A DNA stretch of 64,000 nucleotides, from positions 338,060,444 through 338,124,443 of the forward strand of contig OX336389.2 in the NCBI GenBank assembly GCA_946902985.2, read 5' to 3'. Of the stretch, positions 1 through 9,664 are shown piece after piece. The translations under genes were made by a program, and so were the position numbers. The stretch is from Meconema thalassinum. Lineage: Eukaryota; Arthropoda; Insecta; Orthoptera; Tettigoniidae. A model generated the notes under the pieces. The model saw only the letters and a program-made list of their open reading frames with translations, did no database searches and had not been told where the DNA came from. The number at the start of each line of letters is the position of its first letter. The first letter of the stretch is position 1.

Positions 1-727
1 GACTGTAGGCGCAATTGGTAGTAGGCACAATTGGTAGTAGGTGCGACTAGTAGTAGGCGCAATTGATAGTAGGCGCAATTGATAATAGGTGTGATTGGTA
101 GTAGGCGCTATTAATAATAGGCTCAATTGACAGTTGGCGCAATTGGTAGTAGACGCAATTGACAGTAGGCGCGATTGGTAGTGGCCGTAATTGCTGGTAG
201 ACGCTATTGATAGTATGTGCAATTGACAGTAGGCGCAATTGGAAGTAGGCGTGATTGGTAGTAGGTGCAATTTTTAGTAGGTGCGATTGATAGTAGGCGC
301 AATTGACAGTAGGCGCAATTGGTAGTAGGCGCTATTCTTAGTAGGCGCGATTGTTAGTAGGCGCAATTGATAGTAGGCACAATTAATAGTAGGCGCGATT
401 GGTAGTAGGCGCTATTAATAGTAAGCTCAATTGACAGTAGGCGCAATTGGTAGTGGGCGCAATTGAGAGTAGGCGCGATTGGTAGCAGGCGTAATTGATA
501 GTAGGGGCTATTTATAGTAGGCGCAATTGGTAGCAGGCATGATTGGTAGCAGGTGCAATTGATAGTAAGCGCTATTGATAGTAGGCGCAATTGGTAGTAG
601 GCGCAATTTATAGTAGGTGCGATAGATAATAGGCGCGATTGGTAGTAGGCGTAATTGATTGTATGCGCAATTGATAGTAGACCCGATTGGTAGTAGAAGT
701 AATTGATAGTAGGCACAATTGATAAAG
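1..727 (-). repeat. 16-bp minisatellite array A, left arm of an inverted pair
   Basis: About 45 imperfect tandem copies of a 16-bp unit, roughly GTAGGCGCAATTGATA, with drift at a few positions (GCG/GTG/GCA, TTGATA/TTGGTA). The array runs off the left edge of the window. Its reverse complement reappears at 1678-2180, so the two arrays form an inverted pair around about 950 bp. Because 16 is not a multiple of 3, open frames through the array read as a 16-residue periodic peptide and are not genes. The inverted layout suggests subdivided terminal inverted repeats of a DNA transposon; that role is inferred. Confidence 0.9.
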
Positions 728-757
728 CGAAGTGGTTTTGTAACAGTTCTATATCTT

Positions 758-1039
758 TCAACGGCTTTCCTCTTTTGTTTTTATACCCTCATAAATTAGA
801 TATAGAGAATGTACTCCACGATTTACATTCTCGAACAAACTTTCTGACATATCATTAAACCGTGCAGGAAGAAATGTCTGAAAATTTTCACTAACACATA
901 GTACACGTTCACCATACATTGTGTTCACTTTTTGAATGTTGATAATGCGGAAAGGAGTATGCATTGGTAATTCACTCAGCTTTTTCCTTTCTAATCCGCA
1001 GGCATGTCCCATAGCATTGAGAATATTTATTGCAGTAGC
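758..1039 (-). CDS. Single-domain exon inside the inverted-repeat element, function unknown
   Basis: An open frame of 84 codons from an internal ATG at 1010-1012 to a stop at 758-760. It can be extended upstream by nine codons to a good splice acceptor: a T-rich tract ending in TTATAG with the exon starting at 1039. The product is compact and basic to neutral with a hydrophobic/charged alternation (core motif around VLCVSENFQTFLPARF), which resembles the small OB-like domain proteins often found in insect transposon and virus-like loci. I know that resemblance only from memory and cannot name a family. No upstream exon is visible before the 14-bp array starting at 1400. It sits alone between the two 16-bp inverted arrays, so it may be cargo or an accessory gene of that element. 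Confidence 0.45.
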   Translation of the reverse strand, partial: ATAINILNAMGHACGLERKKLSELPMHTPFRIINIQKVNTMYGERVLCVSENFQTFLPARFNDMSESLFENVNRGVHSLYLIYEGIKTKEESR

Positions 1040-1399
1040 CTATAAGCAAACAAAAAAATCATTTCTATTACACTCTTGCTTATAAGTTACCAGAACCACT
1101 ATAACATTTTTATGTTTATAAAGAGCTTTCCATAATGATAAGAAAAAGAGCTCACCATAATGATGGATTGTGTAAGTAAACGTCTTTTGCTGCTTGATGC
1201 CACTACTAAAGTGATAGTCATACAACAGACAAGTGAGTTCATGTTTCGCTGACGTAATCGTATGTTCCCACGCACTTCCTGTGTGTGCGCGCGCTCTAGT
1301 GGATAGATATGAAACTCCGGATGATATTTTAAGGTTACTCTCCCGAACATTGCCGGAGACTGTTGATAAACACCTATGTTCCCACGGCACAAGCTTAAC

Positions 1400-1612
1400 T
1401 TAACCTTTGATTGATCCCTGTTGATTGATCCCTTTTGATTGATCTCTGTTGATGTGTCCCTTCGGACTGGACCCTGTTGACTAGCCCCTTTGGACGGGTC
1501 CTTTTTGAAGGGAGTCATTTTTACGGGTTCCTGAGGACGAGACCTTGTTGACGGGTCCTTTTTGACGGGTCCCTGTGGGCGGGTCCTTTGGACTGGTCCC
1601 TATGGATTGGCC
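1400..1612 (-). repeat. 14-bp minisatellite array B, left arm
   Basis: About 15 tandem copies of a 14-bp unit; the reverse complement is roughly GGGACCCGTCAACA. The array leads into a unique stretch at about 1606-1640 (GGCCCATGCATTTTATCC and onward). The same order in reverse complement occurs at 6920-7190, so this is one arm of an inverted pair about 5.3 kb apart. Confidence 0.85.
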
Positions 1613-1640
1613 CATGCATTTTATCCAAATTATGTCAAAG

Positions 1641-1677
1641 GGTCCCGACCACAGGAACCCGTCAACAAGGACCCGTC
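1641..1677 (+). repeat. Short 14-bp array B in opposite orientation
   Basis: Two to three 14-bp B units (GAACCCGTCAACAA type) run directly into the 16-bp array that follows. The B and A families therefore abut without spacer here. Confidence 0.75.
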
Positions 1678-2180
1678 AATTGCGCCTACTACCGATTGCG
1701 CCTACTACCAATCGCACCTGCTACTAATCGCGCCTACTATCAATCGCGCCTACTGACCATTGCGCCTTCTATCAAAAGCGCCTACTAACAATTACGTCCA
1801 CTACCAATCGCGCCTACAGTCAATTGTGCCTACTACCAATCGCGCCTACTATTTATTGTGCCTTCTATCAATTGCGCCTACTACCAATTTCGCCTACTAT
1901 CAATTACGCCAACTATCAATTGCGTTGAGAATGAATAGCGCCTGCTATCAATTACACCTGGTAAAAATCGCTTCTAGTAAAAATCGCGCTCAGTATAAAT
2001 CATAATCAGTATAAAACGCGCCCAGTATCATACGCGTCTACTAATCGTACCTACTATAAATTGAGCGTGCTATAAAACGCACCCAGTATACATTGCTCCT
2101 ACTAACCATGGCTACTATCAATTACAGTCAATAAAAATCATAATCACTATAAATTGTGTTCAGTATAAATCTTGACATTG
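1678..2180 (+). repeat. 16-bp minisatellite array A', right arm
   Basis: Tandem 16-bp units of the form TGCGCCTACTATCAAT, the reverse complement of the 1-727 array. They grow more diverged toward 2180, with TATAAAT-type variants. The open frames here (1562-2005) are repeat translations. Confidence 0.88.
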
Positions 2181-2349
2181 AGCAATGTGTGTGTAAATCA
2201 CTTGTAGTCTAAAATTTGTTCATGTGATTATTATTCTTGACAGTACTTTGAAAATTCCACCTTTAAAAATATCAATCCACTTCATTTATTTTACTGTTAT
2301 TATTTCTAAAGTGACTTTATTAAAATTTAATTAATGTGTATTAGTTAAT

Positions 2350-2676
2350 ATGGAAGTCTCAACAACCAGCCATGGTAAGCCATGTGCCTACTATAAAGGA
2401 TATACATATATTGTAAAAACAACCAATAAGGATGGAACTGTTATTTGGCGATGTTCAAAACAACGATCTAAAAAGTGCCGAGGAATGATTAAAACAAAAG
2501 ACTCCAACGTACTTACTTCAAACGAGCATCAGTGTGAATCTCAAATTAATACACATTTAAATGGACAAAATACCCTGACCAAGGTAAAAAAGCAAGTCCA
2601 AGAAAAATTATTGCTGCTCAAGATAGTGCAGTGTTTGTTCAAAATCACTTATCATGTCCTCAAAAAGTCATGTTAG
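2350..2676 (+). CDS. FLYWCH-type zinc-finger protein, transposon-associated
   Basis: A 108-codon ORF. Residues 1-63 read as a FLYWCH domain: a Y-K-G-Y-x-Y segment near residue 15, a W-R-C motif near residue 34, a second cysteine about nine residues later (KKCRG), and a terminal H-x-C near residue 58 where the family usually has H-x-H. FLYWCH domains bind DNA and are common at the N-terminus of MULE/Phantom-type transposases. The C-terminal 45 residues are lysine-rich and have no recognisable transposase core. The ORF lies between the two 14-bp inverted arrays, which fits a degraded DNA transposon. No catalytic DDE region is seen downstream, so this is either an exon, a remnant or a domesticated fragment. 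Confidence 0.6.
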   Translation: MEVSTTSHGKPCAYYKGYTYIVKTTNKDGTVIWRCSKQRSKKCRGMIKTKDSNVLTSNEHQCESQINTHLNGQNTLTKVKKQVQEKLLLLKIVQCLFKITYHVLKKSC

Positions 2677-2744
2677 GACAGTTGTCAACGTCTAAGAAAC
2701 CCTAAACACTATCAAAAGCAACGCAGACTTTACAAGAGGTCCCT

Positions 2745-3008
2745 GTGAAAAAGGAACAAGAGGAATTGGATAGTTCTAGTGATGATGATGATGATGATGA
2801 TGATGATCATGATGATCATGATAAAGATGGTGACAATGACTTTCATAATTTTGATGATAATATTCATAATGATGATGATGATGATGATGATGAAAAAGAA
2901 AAGGATGAGGGTTTCATGTCTATAAAACCATTGCGACTTCCCCAGTTTTTAAGAACAAGAGTACCTGGAGAAATTTATAAAAGGATCTACAACAAGCGTT
3001 GTGTTTAA
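2745..3008 (+). CDS. Acidic ORF built on a GAT repeat, possibly the continuation of the FLYWCH ORF
   Basis: 87 codons; residues 10-50 are almost wholly Asp/Glu/His, encoded by two runs of GAT, followed by an ordinary-looking tail (SIKPLRLPQFLRTR near residues 59-72). It starts 69 bp after the FLYWCH ORF and in another frame, so a frameshift or a short intron could link them. The acidic tract is a translated microsatellite, so coding status is uncertain. Confidence 0.3.
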   Translation: MKKEQEELDSSSDDDDDDDDDHDDHDKDGDNDFHNFDDNIHNDDDDDDDEKEKDEGFMSIKPLRLPQFLRTRVPGEIYKRIYNKRCV

Positions 3009-3283
3009 AAAATCTATATCAAACAATGGTAAATAGAGAAAGTTGTATTCAGTCTGTATCTATTATAAAATGAATTTAATTAAAATATTTTATGGTTATT
3101 GTCTGCTTTTTCTTAATTACTATCACTACATCCTCCCACTATTAATGCAATTGTTAACCATTGACAGTCTCTAGCTATGTTTAGAAAGAGAGAGTGGACT
3201 TAAACAATACACTCTATCTATGGTTTGTGTATCGAGTATCATAATAATACAGTATCGCTAAGCTATGATAAAGCAATAGTTAT

Positions 3284-3368
3284 GTCAGGTAAGGGATTCA
3301 AATCCTTGCTTTCTTGTATTGAAAATGTGAACATAAGTCAAACGCCTTAACCACTCGGTCAACCTGAC
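3284..3368 (-). pseudogene. tRNA-Leu-like sequence, probable pseudogene
   Basis: On the minus strand an 85-nt cloverleaf can be drawn: a perfect 7-bp acceptor stem (GTCAGGT/ACCTGAC), a D-arm ACCGAGTGGTTAAGG typical of tRNA-Leu, an anticodon stem with one mismatch, a variable arm with a 4-bp TTTC/GAAA stem, and a T-arm. The anticodon loop CTTATGT puts TAT where tRNA-Leu would have TAA. The T-loop reads TTTGAAT rather than TTCGAAT. These changes argue for a decayed gene. No SINE body is obvious next to it. Confidence 0.6.
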
Positions 3369-3604
3369 AGTTAATAATGTAATTTGTTTTGTGCACTTGA
3401 GTGTTTACAAAATTTTCCAGTGTACATTGACTCAACCACTTGCTCGTTAAAAATGTTTTTTTTTTTGTTTTTCCCATAACATTGTAGTTATGAGTCTTGA
3501 GAACTGGGTGTTTAATATAGGGTTAAAGGCATCTTAAAATAATTTTAGAAAAGCTCTCAGGTATCGTGTCATAGGTTTTAGTAATGCATTACTGTTTGTT
3601 GACT
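3369..3604. other. Non-coding spacer
   Basis: AT-rich sequence without a usable ORF or recognisable repeat; it contains a T-run near 3450. Confidence 0.5.
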
Positions 3605-4250
3605 AGCATTTACCATTACACAACATTATTTTGGTAAGCTCTACATGTTGTTTGAGTCTTCAGCCTTTGACTGGTTTAATACAGCTCTCCATGACTCCCT
3701 GTCCTGAGCTAATCCTTTCATCTCTATATAGCTACCACACTCTACATCCAAGGCTATCTGTTTAACATATTCTAACATTGGTCTACCCCTACAGTTCTTG
3801 TCCTCAACCCATTCTTCCATAACTAAGCTTGCTATTCCTGGTTGTATGTGTCCTACCAACCTATCGATTTACTTCATTAGCAGTCGCCAGAAACATCTCT
3901 CCTCTCCCACTTGTCTTAATACCTCTTTGTTTGTAACCCTATTTACCCATCTAATCTTCATCGTTCTCCTGTAACGCCACATTTCAAACACCTCAATTCT
4001 CCACTTTTCTGCTACACCAATTGTCCAAGATTCACTTTCATAGAGCGTCACGCTCCAGACAAAGGTCTTCAAAAATGACATCCTAATACCTAAATCTATA
4101 TTCAATGTCAACAAATTCTGTAGAAATGCTTTCCTTGCCTGAGCTACATAAGAATCCTAATCGTCTCTGGTATAATGTCTTGTTTAGCAAACATAGTCGC
4201 TCAGTAGGTCTATGCATTTGTTGTATATAACCCAAAATAACAAACAGTTT
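3605..4250 (-). pseudogene. 3' end of a non-LTR retrotransposon (LINE) ORF2, truncated
   Basis: Two minus-strand ORFs in one frame (3869-4114 and 3641-3859), separated by an in-frame stop. Together they read as the C-terminal part of a LINE reverse transcriptase: an FLKTFVWSVTLYESESWTI-like thumb motif, an FEMWRYRR segment, V-L-R-Q-V-G-E-E-R, then the C-terminal G-R-P-x-x-x-Y-V-K and L-A-Q-D-R-x-x-W-R motifs. Upstream sequence at 4115-4250 continues the family (A-Q-A-R-K-A-F-L) with lost frame. The catalytic RT domain is absent, so this is a 5'-truncated dead copy. The exact clade cannot be named from this portion. Confidence 0.75.
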
Positions 4251-4444
4251 TTCTAAAACCCTACTCACTGGTCAATAACAAGCATAGTCGCCAAAGTGTT
4301 TCGTTGGTAGTTAACTCATGTCTGGTTAGTCAATTCTTATTGCAAGGCCAGTCAACACCTAAAAATTCATCTTAACATATAGTCTAATCATCTTTCTATC
4401 TACATACCAGTGTCTAATGAATAGTCAATATTAGTTTGGTCTTA

Positions 4445-4767
4445 CCGGGTGAGTTAGCCGTGGTGGTTACGGCATGACTGATGGCAGTCGCTCACATCCG
4501 GGAGGCGAGGAGGTTCGAATCCCCCCGCCGGCAACCTTGAAGATGGTCTTCTGTGGTTTCCCATCTTCCTTCCAGGCAAATGCCGGGGTTGGTCCCTAAC
4601 TATAGGCCACAGCCGCTACCTTCCAACTCCTCGTCCTTACATTCCAACTTCCCTCCTTCCCTCCCCAACGGTACTTGTAGCTCACCCATTGGGTGTCCGT
4701 CTCGAAGCAGCTACAAAAAACTGACGAGCCGAACATGTCCTCGGACACTCCCGGCACTAAAAGCCAT
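4445..4767 (+). mobile_element. tRNA-headed SINE, family S1
   Basis: The head at 4445-4530 has a pol III A-box-like TTAGCCGTGGTGGTTACGGC and a B-box GGTTCGAATCC. The body is CTGTGGTTTCCCATC, then GGCAAATGCCGGGGTTGGTCC, then GGCCACAGCCGCTACCTTCC. The same body motifs recur in the copies near 19.3, 20.3 and 25.6 kb, which defines a family. The short ORF inside it is not a gene. Confidence 0.8.
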
Positions 4768-4779
4768 ACGCTAAAAAAA

Positions 4780-6119
4780 GTTTGGTCTTTACCTAAAATC
4801 TAAAATCCATTATCAAATTTCTAAAATCTAAAACCAAAAAAAAATATAGAATAGAAAATTATAATTCCAAGTAATACAAATCCTTATATGTTTTTCTTTA
4901 ATAATTAGTTACCGAAAATTTATTATGGTTTGGTCTTTTTGTACAACCTAAAACGTAAATTCTAAAATCTTAAGTCTAAAATAAAAAACAAATAAAAAAT
5001 CTTACTTGCATTAACTGTATATTGAACCCAGTCCACCTTTGTATTTGTAATCCAAGTAATAATTTGAAAACATAGCAAGTGTAATCAGTCTTAAAACATT
5101 ATCCCTGCTTTTTATATGTTTTTGACATGCGTATTAACCTTAAAACAAACCCTGGTCTACCTTAGTCGAAGGATAATAGCTTAACCACTGCCCCACTATA
5201 ACCATCTTTCTTAGTTTGGTTCGTTCTAAGCCTTAAAGCTAAAAATCGAGTTAAGACCTCTAGTGCAAGAGCCAAAAGTGCTTGCTACTGCAGCACAAAA
5301 TGGTTAGCAAGTAACATTACACATCCAAAAAGGATTGTATTGGTTCGGTTTGGTTCAGTGTAATCACCATCTTGTTTTCTTAGCTACCCTCTTTAACTAA
5401 TCAATTAAAGATAGTCTCCTCTTAATTCTTGAATCGATAAATTGGATTTTGTACACACCGTTTGTCATGTCATGCCTGAAACCTATACTCCCTATGTACT
5501 GCGGTCAGGTTTAAAAACAAGTTTCAATGGTCAAAGACTTGTCACTCACCATACGTGTAGCCTACAATAATTCTTTCACTACTTAGCTATGTTTCATCAC
5601 TCACCATATACATCTAATATTGTGGGTTTGCAATATATTTAGAGAAACAAAAGTCCATGACCTTGTTGTTTTCAATCTTTTTGGGAAAATTCATAAGCCA
5701 TATAAAGAAAGCGTCATGTCAAGTTCTAGGACACCTTATGAGTCCAAGTCCCATTATTAGTTTATAAAGTCTCAAATCAGTAACCTTACCGTTTTGGGAT
5801 ATTTAAATAAATGTATGGATCATAGGAAAAATCATTAAAAAAATTAAAACAAGTCGTCGCATGACCCTCTTCAATCAATGCTTCACAAAATATCGATTCA
5901 TCCATTGAACATGGCCACAGTGATCGGCGACGTGCTCGTTTAAACACAACCGGTACTGTCTCTCTCTACTGAAAAAATACATAATTAATTCAAAAATTAA
6001 AAATCTAAACTTTCAAACTGTCAAAATTACAAAAAATAAATAATAAATTCAAGATGGGATTGTCGCCCTGAGTCTTATAACACCTCATGTGTCCAAATCT
6101 GATTATTGGATCCCTTTTT
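4780..6119. other. AT-rich non-coding region
   Basis: No ORF of interest and no tandem repeat. Two weakly similar blocks near 5710-5765 and 6055-6110 (pattern GT-C-AGT-CTA-ACACCTCAT-GTCCAA) recur near 6858 and 7575 and seem to mark an old dispersed repeat. Confidence 0.5.
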
Positions 6120-6760
6120 TTCCTGTAAAATCTTCATGCATTATTTTAGGGGTTAAATGACCAATCGTGGTAAAATAGTATATAATGACCAATTTTTTGA
6201 GCTATCACACCTAATTTTAGGTTTCTTAGTTTCCAAGATATCGATTTTCAATTTTGGGGTAGTTTTCACCCCCTTACTATTTTACATCAAAAACAAAAGA
6301 TCTTAGGTTCATTTATCATTTTTAGGTGTTTAACACCTTTTTTCCCTGTATAATCACTCTTCACTGTTTTAGGGGTGAAATGACCTATCGTGGTATAAGC
6401 GTATGTCAAGACCTATTTTTAAAGCTATCACACTTAATTTTCGGGTTCTTAGTTTCCATGATAACGATTTTTAAATTTTGGGGGTAGTTTTAACCCTCCT
6501 ACTATTTTTTCATCAAAAACAAAAGATCTTGGGTCATTTATCATTTTTAAGTGTTGAACCCTTTTTTCCCCTGTAACATTACTATTTACTATTTTAGGGG
6601 TGAAATGACCTATCGTGGTAAAAGCGTATCTTATGACCAATTTTTAAAGCTATCACACATAATTTTAGAGTTCTTAGTTTCCTAGATATCGATTTTTCAA
6701 TTTGGGAGTGGGGGGGGGATAGTTTCACCCCCAAAGGAGAACATCACCCCAATTGCTAGG
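6120..6760 (+). repeat. About 224-bp tandem repeat, nearly three copies
   Basis: The marker GGTGAAATGACCTATCGTGG occurs at about 6151 (diverged), 6374 and 6599, a spacing of 223-225 bp. Each unit also carries TTCTTAGTTTCC-A-GAT and CATCAAAAACAAAAGATCTT. The last unit is cut short at a G-run near 6710. Confidence 0.85.
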
Positions 6761-6919
6761 CCCCCTCATTCAAGTCACTAGCATGATTGGTTCGCGATAT
6801 ATTAACAATAGTGTGGTTAGGCCTTTGTCAAAATTTCAAAAATACATTCTAAAAGGGGGCTTCATCCCAAGTCCTACAATACCTCATACAAGTTCCTAGC
6901 CTTATTAGTCCGTTAGTTA

Positions 6920-7185
6920 AGCCCTTTGGCACAATTTGGATAAATTCATGGGCCAGTCCATAGGGACCAGTCCAAAGGGACCGGTCCAAAGGGATCAGTC
7001 AAAAGGGACCCATCAACAAGGACCCGTCCACAGGGACTCGTCAACAGGGACCCGTCCACAGGGACCTGTTGACAAGGACCCGTCAACAAGGACCCGTCCA
7101 CAAGGACCTGACATCAATGATCCGTCATCAGGGACCCGTCAACAATGACCCGTCAACAGGGACCAGTCCAAAGGGACAAATCAAC
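6920..7185 (+). repeat. 14-bp minisatellite array B', right arm of the inverted pair
   Basis: Tandem 14-bp units of GGGACCCGTCAACA type, preceded by ccctttggcacaatttgg, which is the reverse complement of the unique flank at about 1620-1640. It therefore mirrors 1400-1640. Together the two arms could bound a DNA element of about 5.8 kb. Confidence 0.85.
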
Positions 7186-7975
7186 AATGACAGGGGCTCT
7201 CGCTTCAAGACCTGACATGTCCTCTTTGATTATTGGTTTGCCTATCGACAAGCGCCGCTTGGAATACTCTTTGATCACCCCTCGTGGGTTGGGTTAAGTT
7301 AGGTTACACTACAGCCGTCATGTTTAAAATGCCCACCCTCTTACAAAAAGCTATGAGTGGGCATGCGTAAAAACAAAAAACAAGCATGTTAATTCATATT
7401 GGCTTTTCACCGTACACATGTATCCTGTGTGGAACAACGTTTAATTTCATATTGGCATTCAAACTCCCACATGTCGCACTTGGAAAGCGAGATTTTCTGA
7501 AAAATTACAATTCACCCCCTAGTCGGGGTAGGTTTTATTTTGGGGTGGAAATAAGTTGTCCATTGGAAAGGGGGTGTCAGCCCGAGTTCAACGACACGTC
7601 ATTCGTCAAAATCCGACCATGCGTTCGAGAGATATCGCACCGCCGCCATCTTGTGAGGAGGGTGAGGAGGAGGAGGCATTAGAACTCTTCCAAAACCACT
7701 ACTGGCATGTTATTTTTTAAACGGGTCTATTAGTAGCAAGTCGAAAAATTATAGACTAGTTATATTATGTGAGTGTCGGTAGCCACTGATGCTAGTATAT
7801 CGTCACTGCGCTGTGTGCAAATGTTACTGCCTACTATTGTAGGCCTATTAGTAGAAACGTTTATTCTATTCCATAAGACAGTCTCGTCCTATAGCCTTAC
7901 ATCGATATAGAGTCAAACACAGCAATTCTCTTAAGGTTATTTTCCTCTGTATAAGAAAGAACCTAGGAAAATGAT
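7186..7975. other. Non-coding region
   Basis: It contains a small inverted repeat (GCCCAC about 7328 / GTGGGC about 7356) and a diverged copy of the dispersed block near 7575. The 98-codon ORF at 7386-7682 has no recognisable domain and is not called. Confidence 0.45.
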
Positions 7976-7980
7976 CCTTT

Positions 7981-8022
<42 letters not shown>

Positions 8023-8250
8023 GGGGCGTGATGGCGCAGAGGTCAAGCTGCTTGCCTCTTACCAAGGTTGACCGGGTTTGATTCCCGGTTAATGCATGGG
8101 AGATTTTCGAAGTGAAATGTCACGTCATGTGGTCGGATTCCATGTAAAATGGAGGTCCCGTGGCTCATGATCGCGAGATTAATGGTAATATAAAATTACA
8201 AGCTTACTTACTTACTTACTTACATACTTACTTACTTACTTACTTACGTA
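7976..8250 (+). mobile_element. tRNA-headed SINE (family S2) between (TTAC)n tracts
   Basis: The SINE body spans about 8024-8205. Its head GGGGCGTGATGGCGCAGAGG holds an A-box and GGTTTGATTCCC near 8090 a B-box. It is preceded by about 11 TTAC repeats (7976-8023) and followed by a second TTAC tract (about 8206-8250). The trailing tract is the expected simple-repeat 3' tail; the leading one may be an older tail into which the SINE inserted. Confidence 0.75.
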
Positions 8251-8259
8251 CTGCACGCG

Positions 8260-9400
8260 AATTTATATAAGGCTATGGTTATGACTTAGCGAGATTCGAA
8301 CTGGGACGTACGACTCTTGTAAGCGAGTAAATAAAATATCTATGAAAACATAAGATTGTATATCAATGTATTTTATACTGTAAAATGAAGTATATTATAA
8401 GCTTTAGAAGCAGGAATAGACATTTATTGAAGGCCAGAATAGAATTGAAATACTCTGAATTGTTTAAACAAAGATAAAATATCTTTTGAAAGATGATGAA
8501 AATTGTTGTTTTAAGGGGCCTAACATCTAGGTTATCGGCCCGATCTTTTGAAAGAAGGCAGGTTTACGACAATACGAACACGGACCCCGATATCCGGTTC
8601 TGAGCGGTGTCGTCATCAGCGCGAGAGGAGAGGAAACCGCACGTGTCAACATAGGAGAGAAGGGGAAGCCTTGAGCAGCGTCATGAAAGTGGAGAAGGAG
8701 GAAGGCGAAGCCGATACGCGGGGAGCTGAGCGAACGAAGTTTCATTCTCTATCTACAGCGGGTCACGTTCAGACCAGAATTCAGAAGTTCACTGCGTTAT
8801 TGGAAACGCTAGTATAGTCAGGAGAAGTGCGAAGCCAGGAGGCTTTGACCACGAGGAGACGCATCTCCACGGGCCAGGCAAAGTTAAAAGCTCGGATATG
8901 CAGAACAGTAATAACTTGCGTGAAACAGAGCACATTTAACAAGCTCCTTTCTACTACAGAATACTTCGTGCATACAACGCGACTTATTAACCACAAGTCT
9001 ACAGAGATATACTCACAGTTTACTGCAACTATTACCACAGTAATACTTCGCATAGGTATACTACAATATATACAATATATACAACGACTTTTCTTCAACA
9101 GTTTTCAAGATGCCATTACCAGTTAGTCGGAGAGGAAAGAGCACTTGTATCACTGTTAGTCAAGGAGTGAATATGTTCTAATTTCACCATGGAAGGGAGT
9201 TAGTTTGCATCAATGATGAGTGTGAAATCCACAATGACTACATCTAATGGATTTCGTGGCAGTTCATGTCCACGACACACCGAGTTCACCGAATAAGCAA
9301 CGCTACAATGAGATTCCACATTCATCCAGGAATTCTCAGACAACACTAACTATAAAAGAAGATTTATTGAGGAGAAGAGCTCCAGCGTTTTGACAGTGTC
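8260..9400. other. Unassigned region
   Basis: Short ORFs at 8548-8817 and 8827-9126 on the plus strand are arginine- or threonine-rich without domains. The block at about 8510-8545 (TTAAGGGGCCTAACATCTAGG) resembles a motif I associate with insect retroelement ends, which I cannot verify here. Nothing else is identified. Confidence 0.35.
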
Positions 9401-9664
9401 ATGTCTAATGATCCGAGCGACCAGCGGAGTTGGAGAGCCGAGTTACGGAAGGACGCAGGGCGACCATCTGGGGTGAATGTCCGCTCGAGCTGTGACCAAC
9501 GATCCAGCGATTACCGCACAGGCCAAGTGCAGGCTGACACATATGGCTCGCCCGATCAGCTGTGCATGGAGCGCAGGCAATCCATATTGCTTGGAGCCAT
9601 CAGGCAATGCCGAATCTTCTCTTCAGTTAAGGTAGAAAGTGTTTACAATTGTTATAAATTGTAG
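9401..9664 (+). CDS. Hypothetical 87-codon ORF, unrecognised
   Basis: Starts with ATG after CAGTGTC and encodes a polar, Arg/Ser-rich peptide without a signal peptide, membrane segment or known motif. The surrounding sequence is more GC-rich than the AT-rich stretch after 9700. It could be a chance ORF in an old element; it is kept only as a low-confidence candidate. Confidence 0.15.
   Translation: MSNDPSDQRSWRAELRKDAGRPSGVNVRSSCDQRSSDYRTGQVQADTYGSPDQLCMERRQSILLGAIRQCRIFSSVKVESVYNCYKL

Noticed and set aside
47..761. Periodic ORFs of 63 and 135 codons
   Set aside because: The 16-residue period equals the 16-bp repeat read in three phases; no coding signal.
1..2180. CRISPR-like regularly spaced repeats
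   Set aside because: Units are directly tandem with no unique spacers, and the setting is an arthropod genome.
7386..7682. ORF starting with a Y-T-C-I-L-C-G zinc-finger-like motif
   Set aside because: Only one half of a C2H2 finger is present and the rest follows a dispersed repeat.
8270..8345. Possible tRNA B-box on the minus strand
   Set aside because: No matching A-box or acceptor stem.
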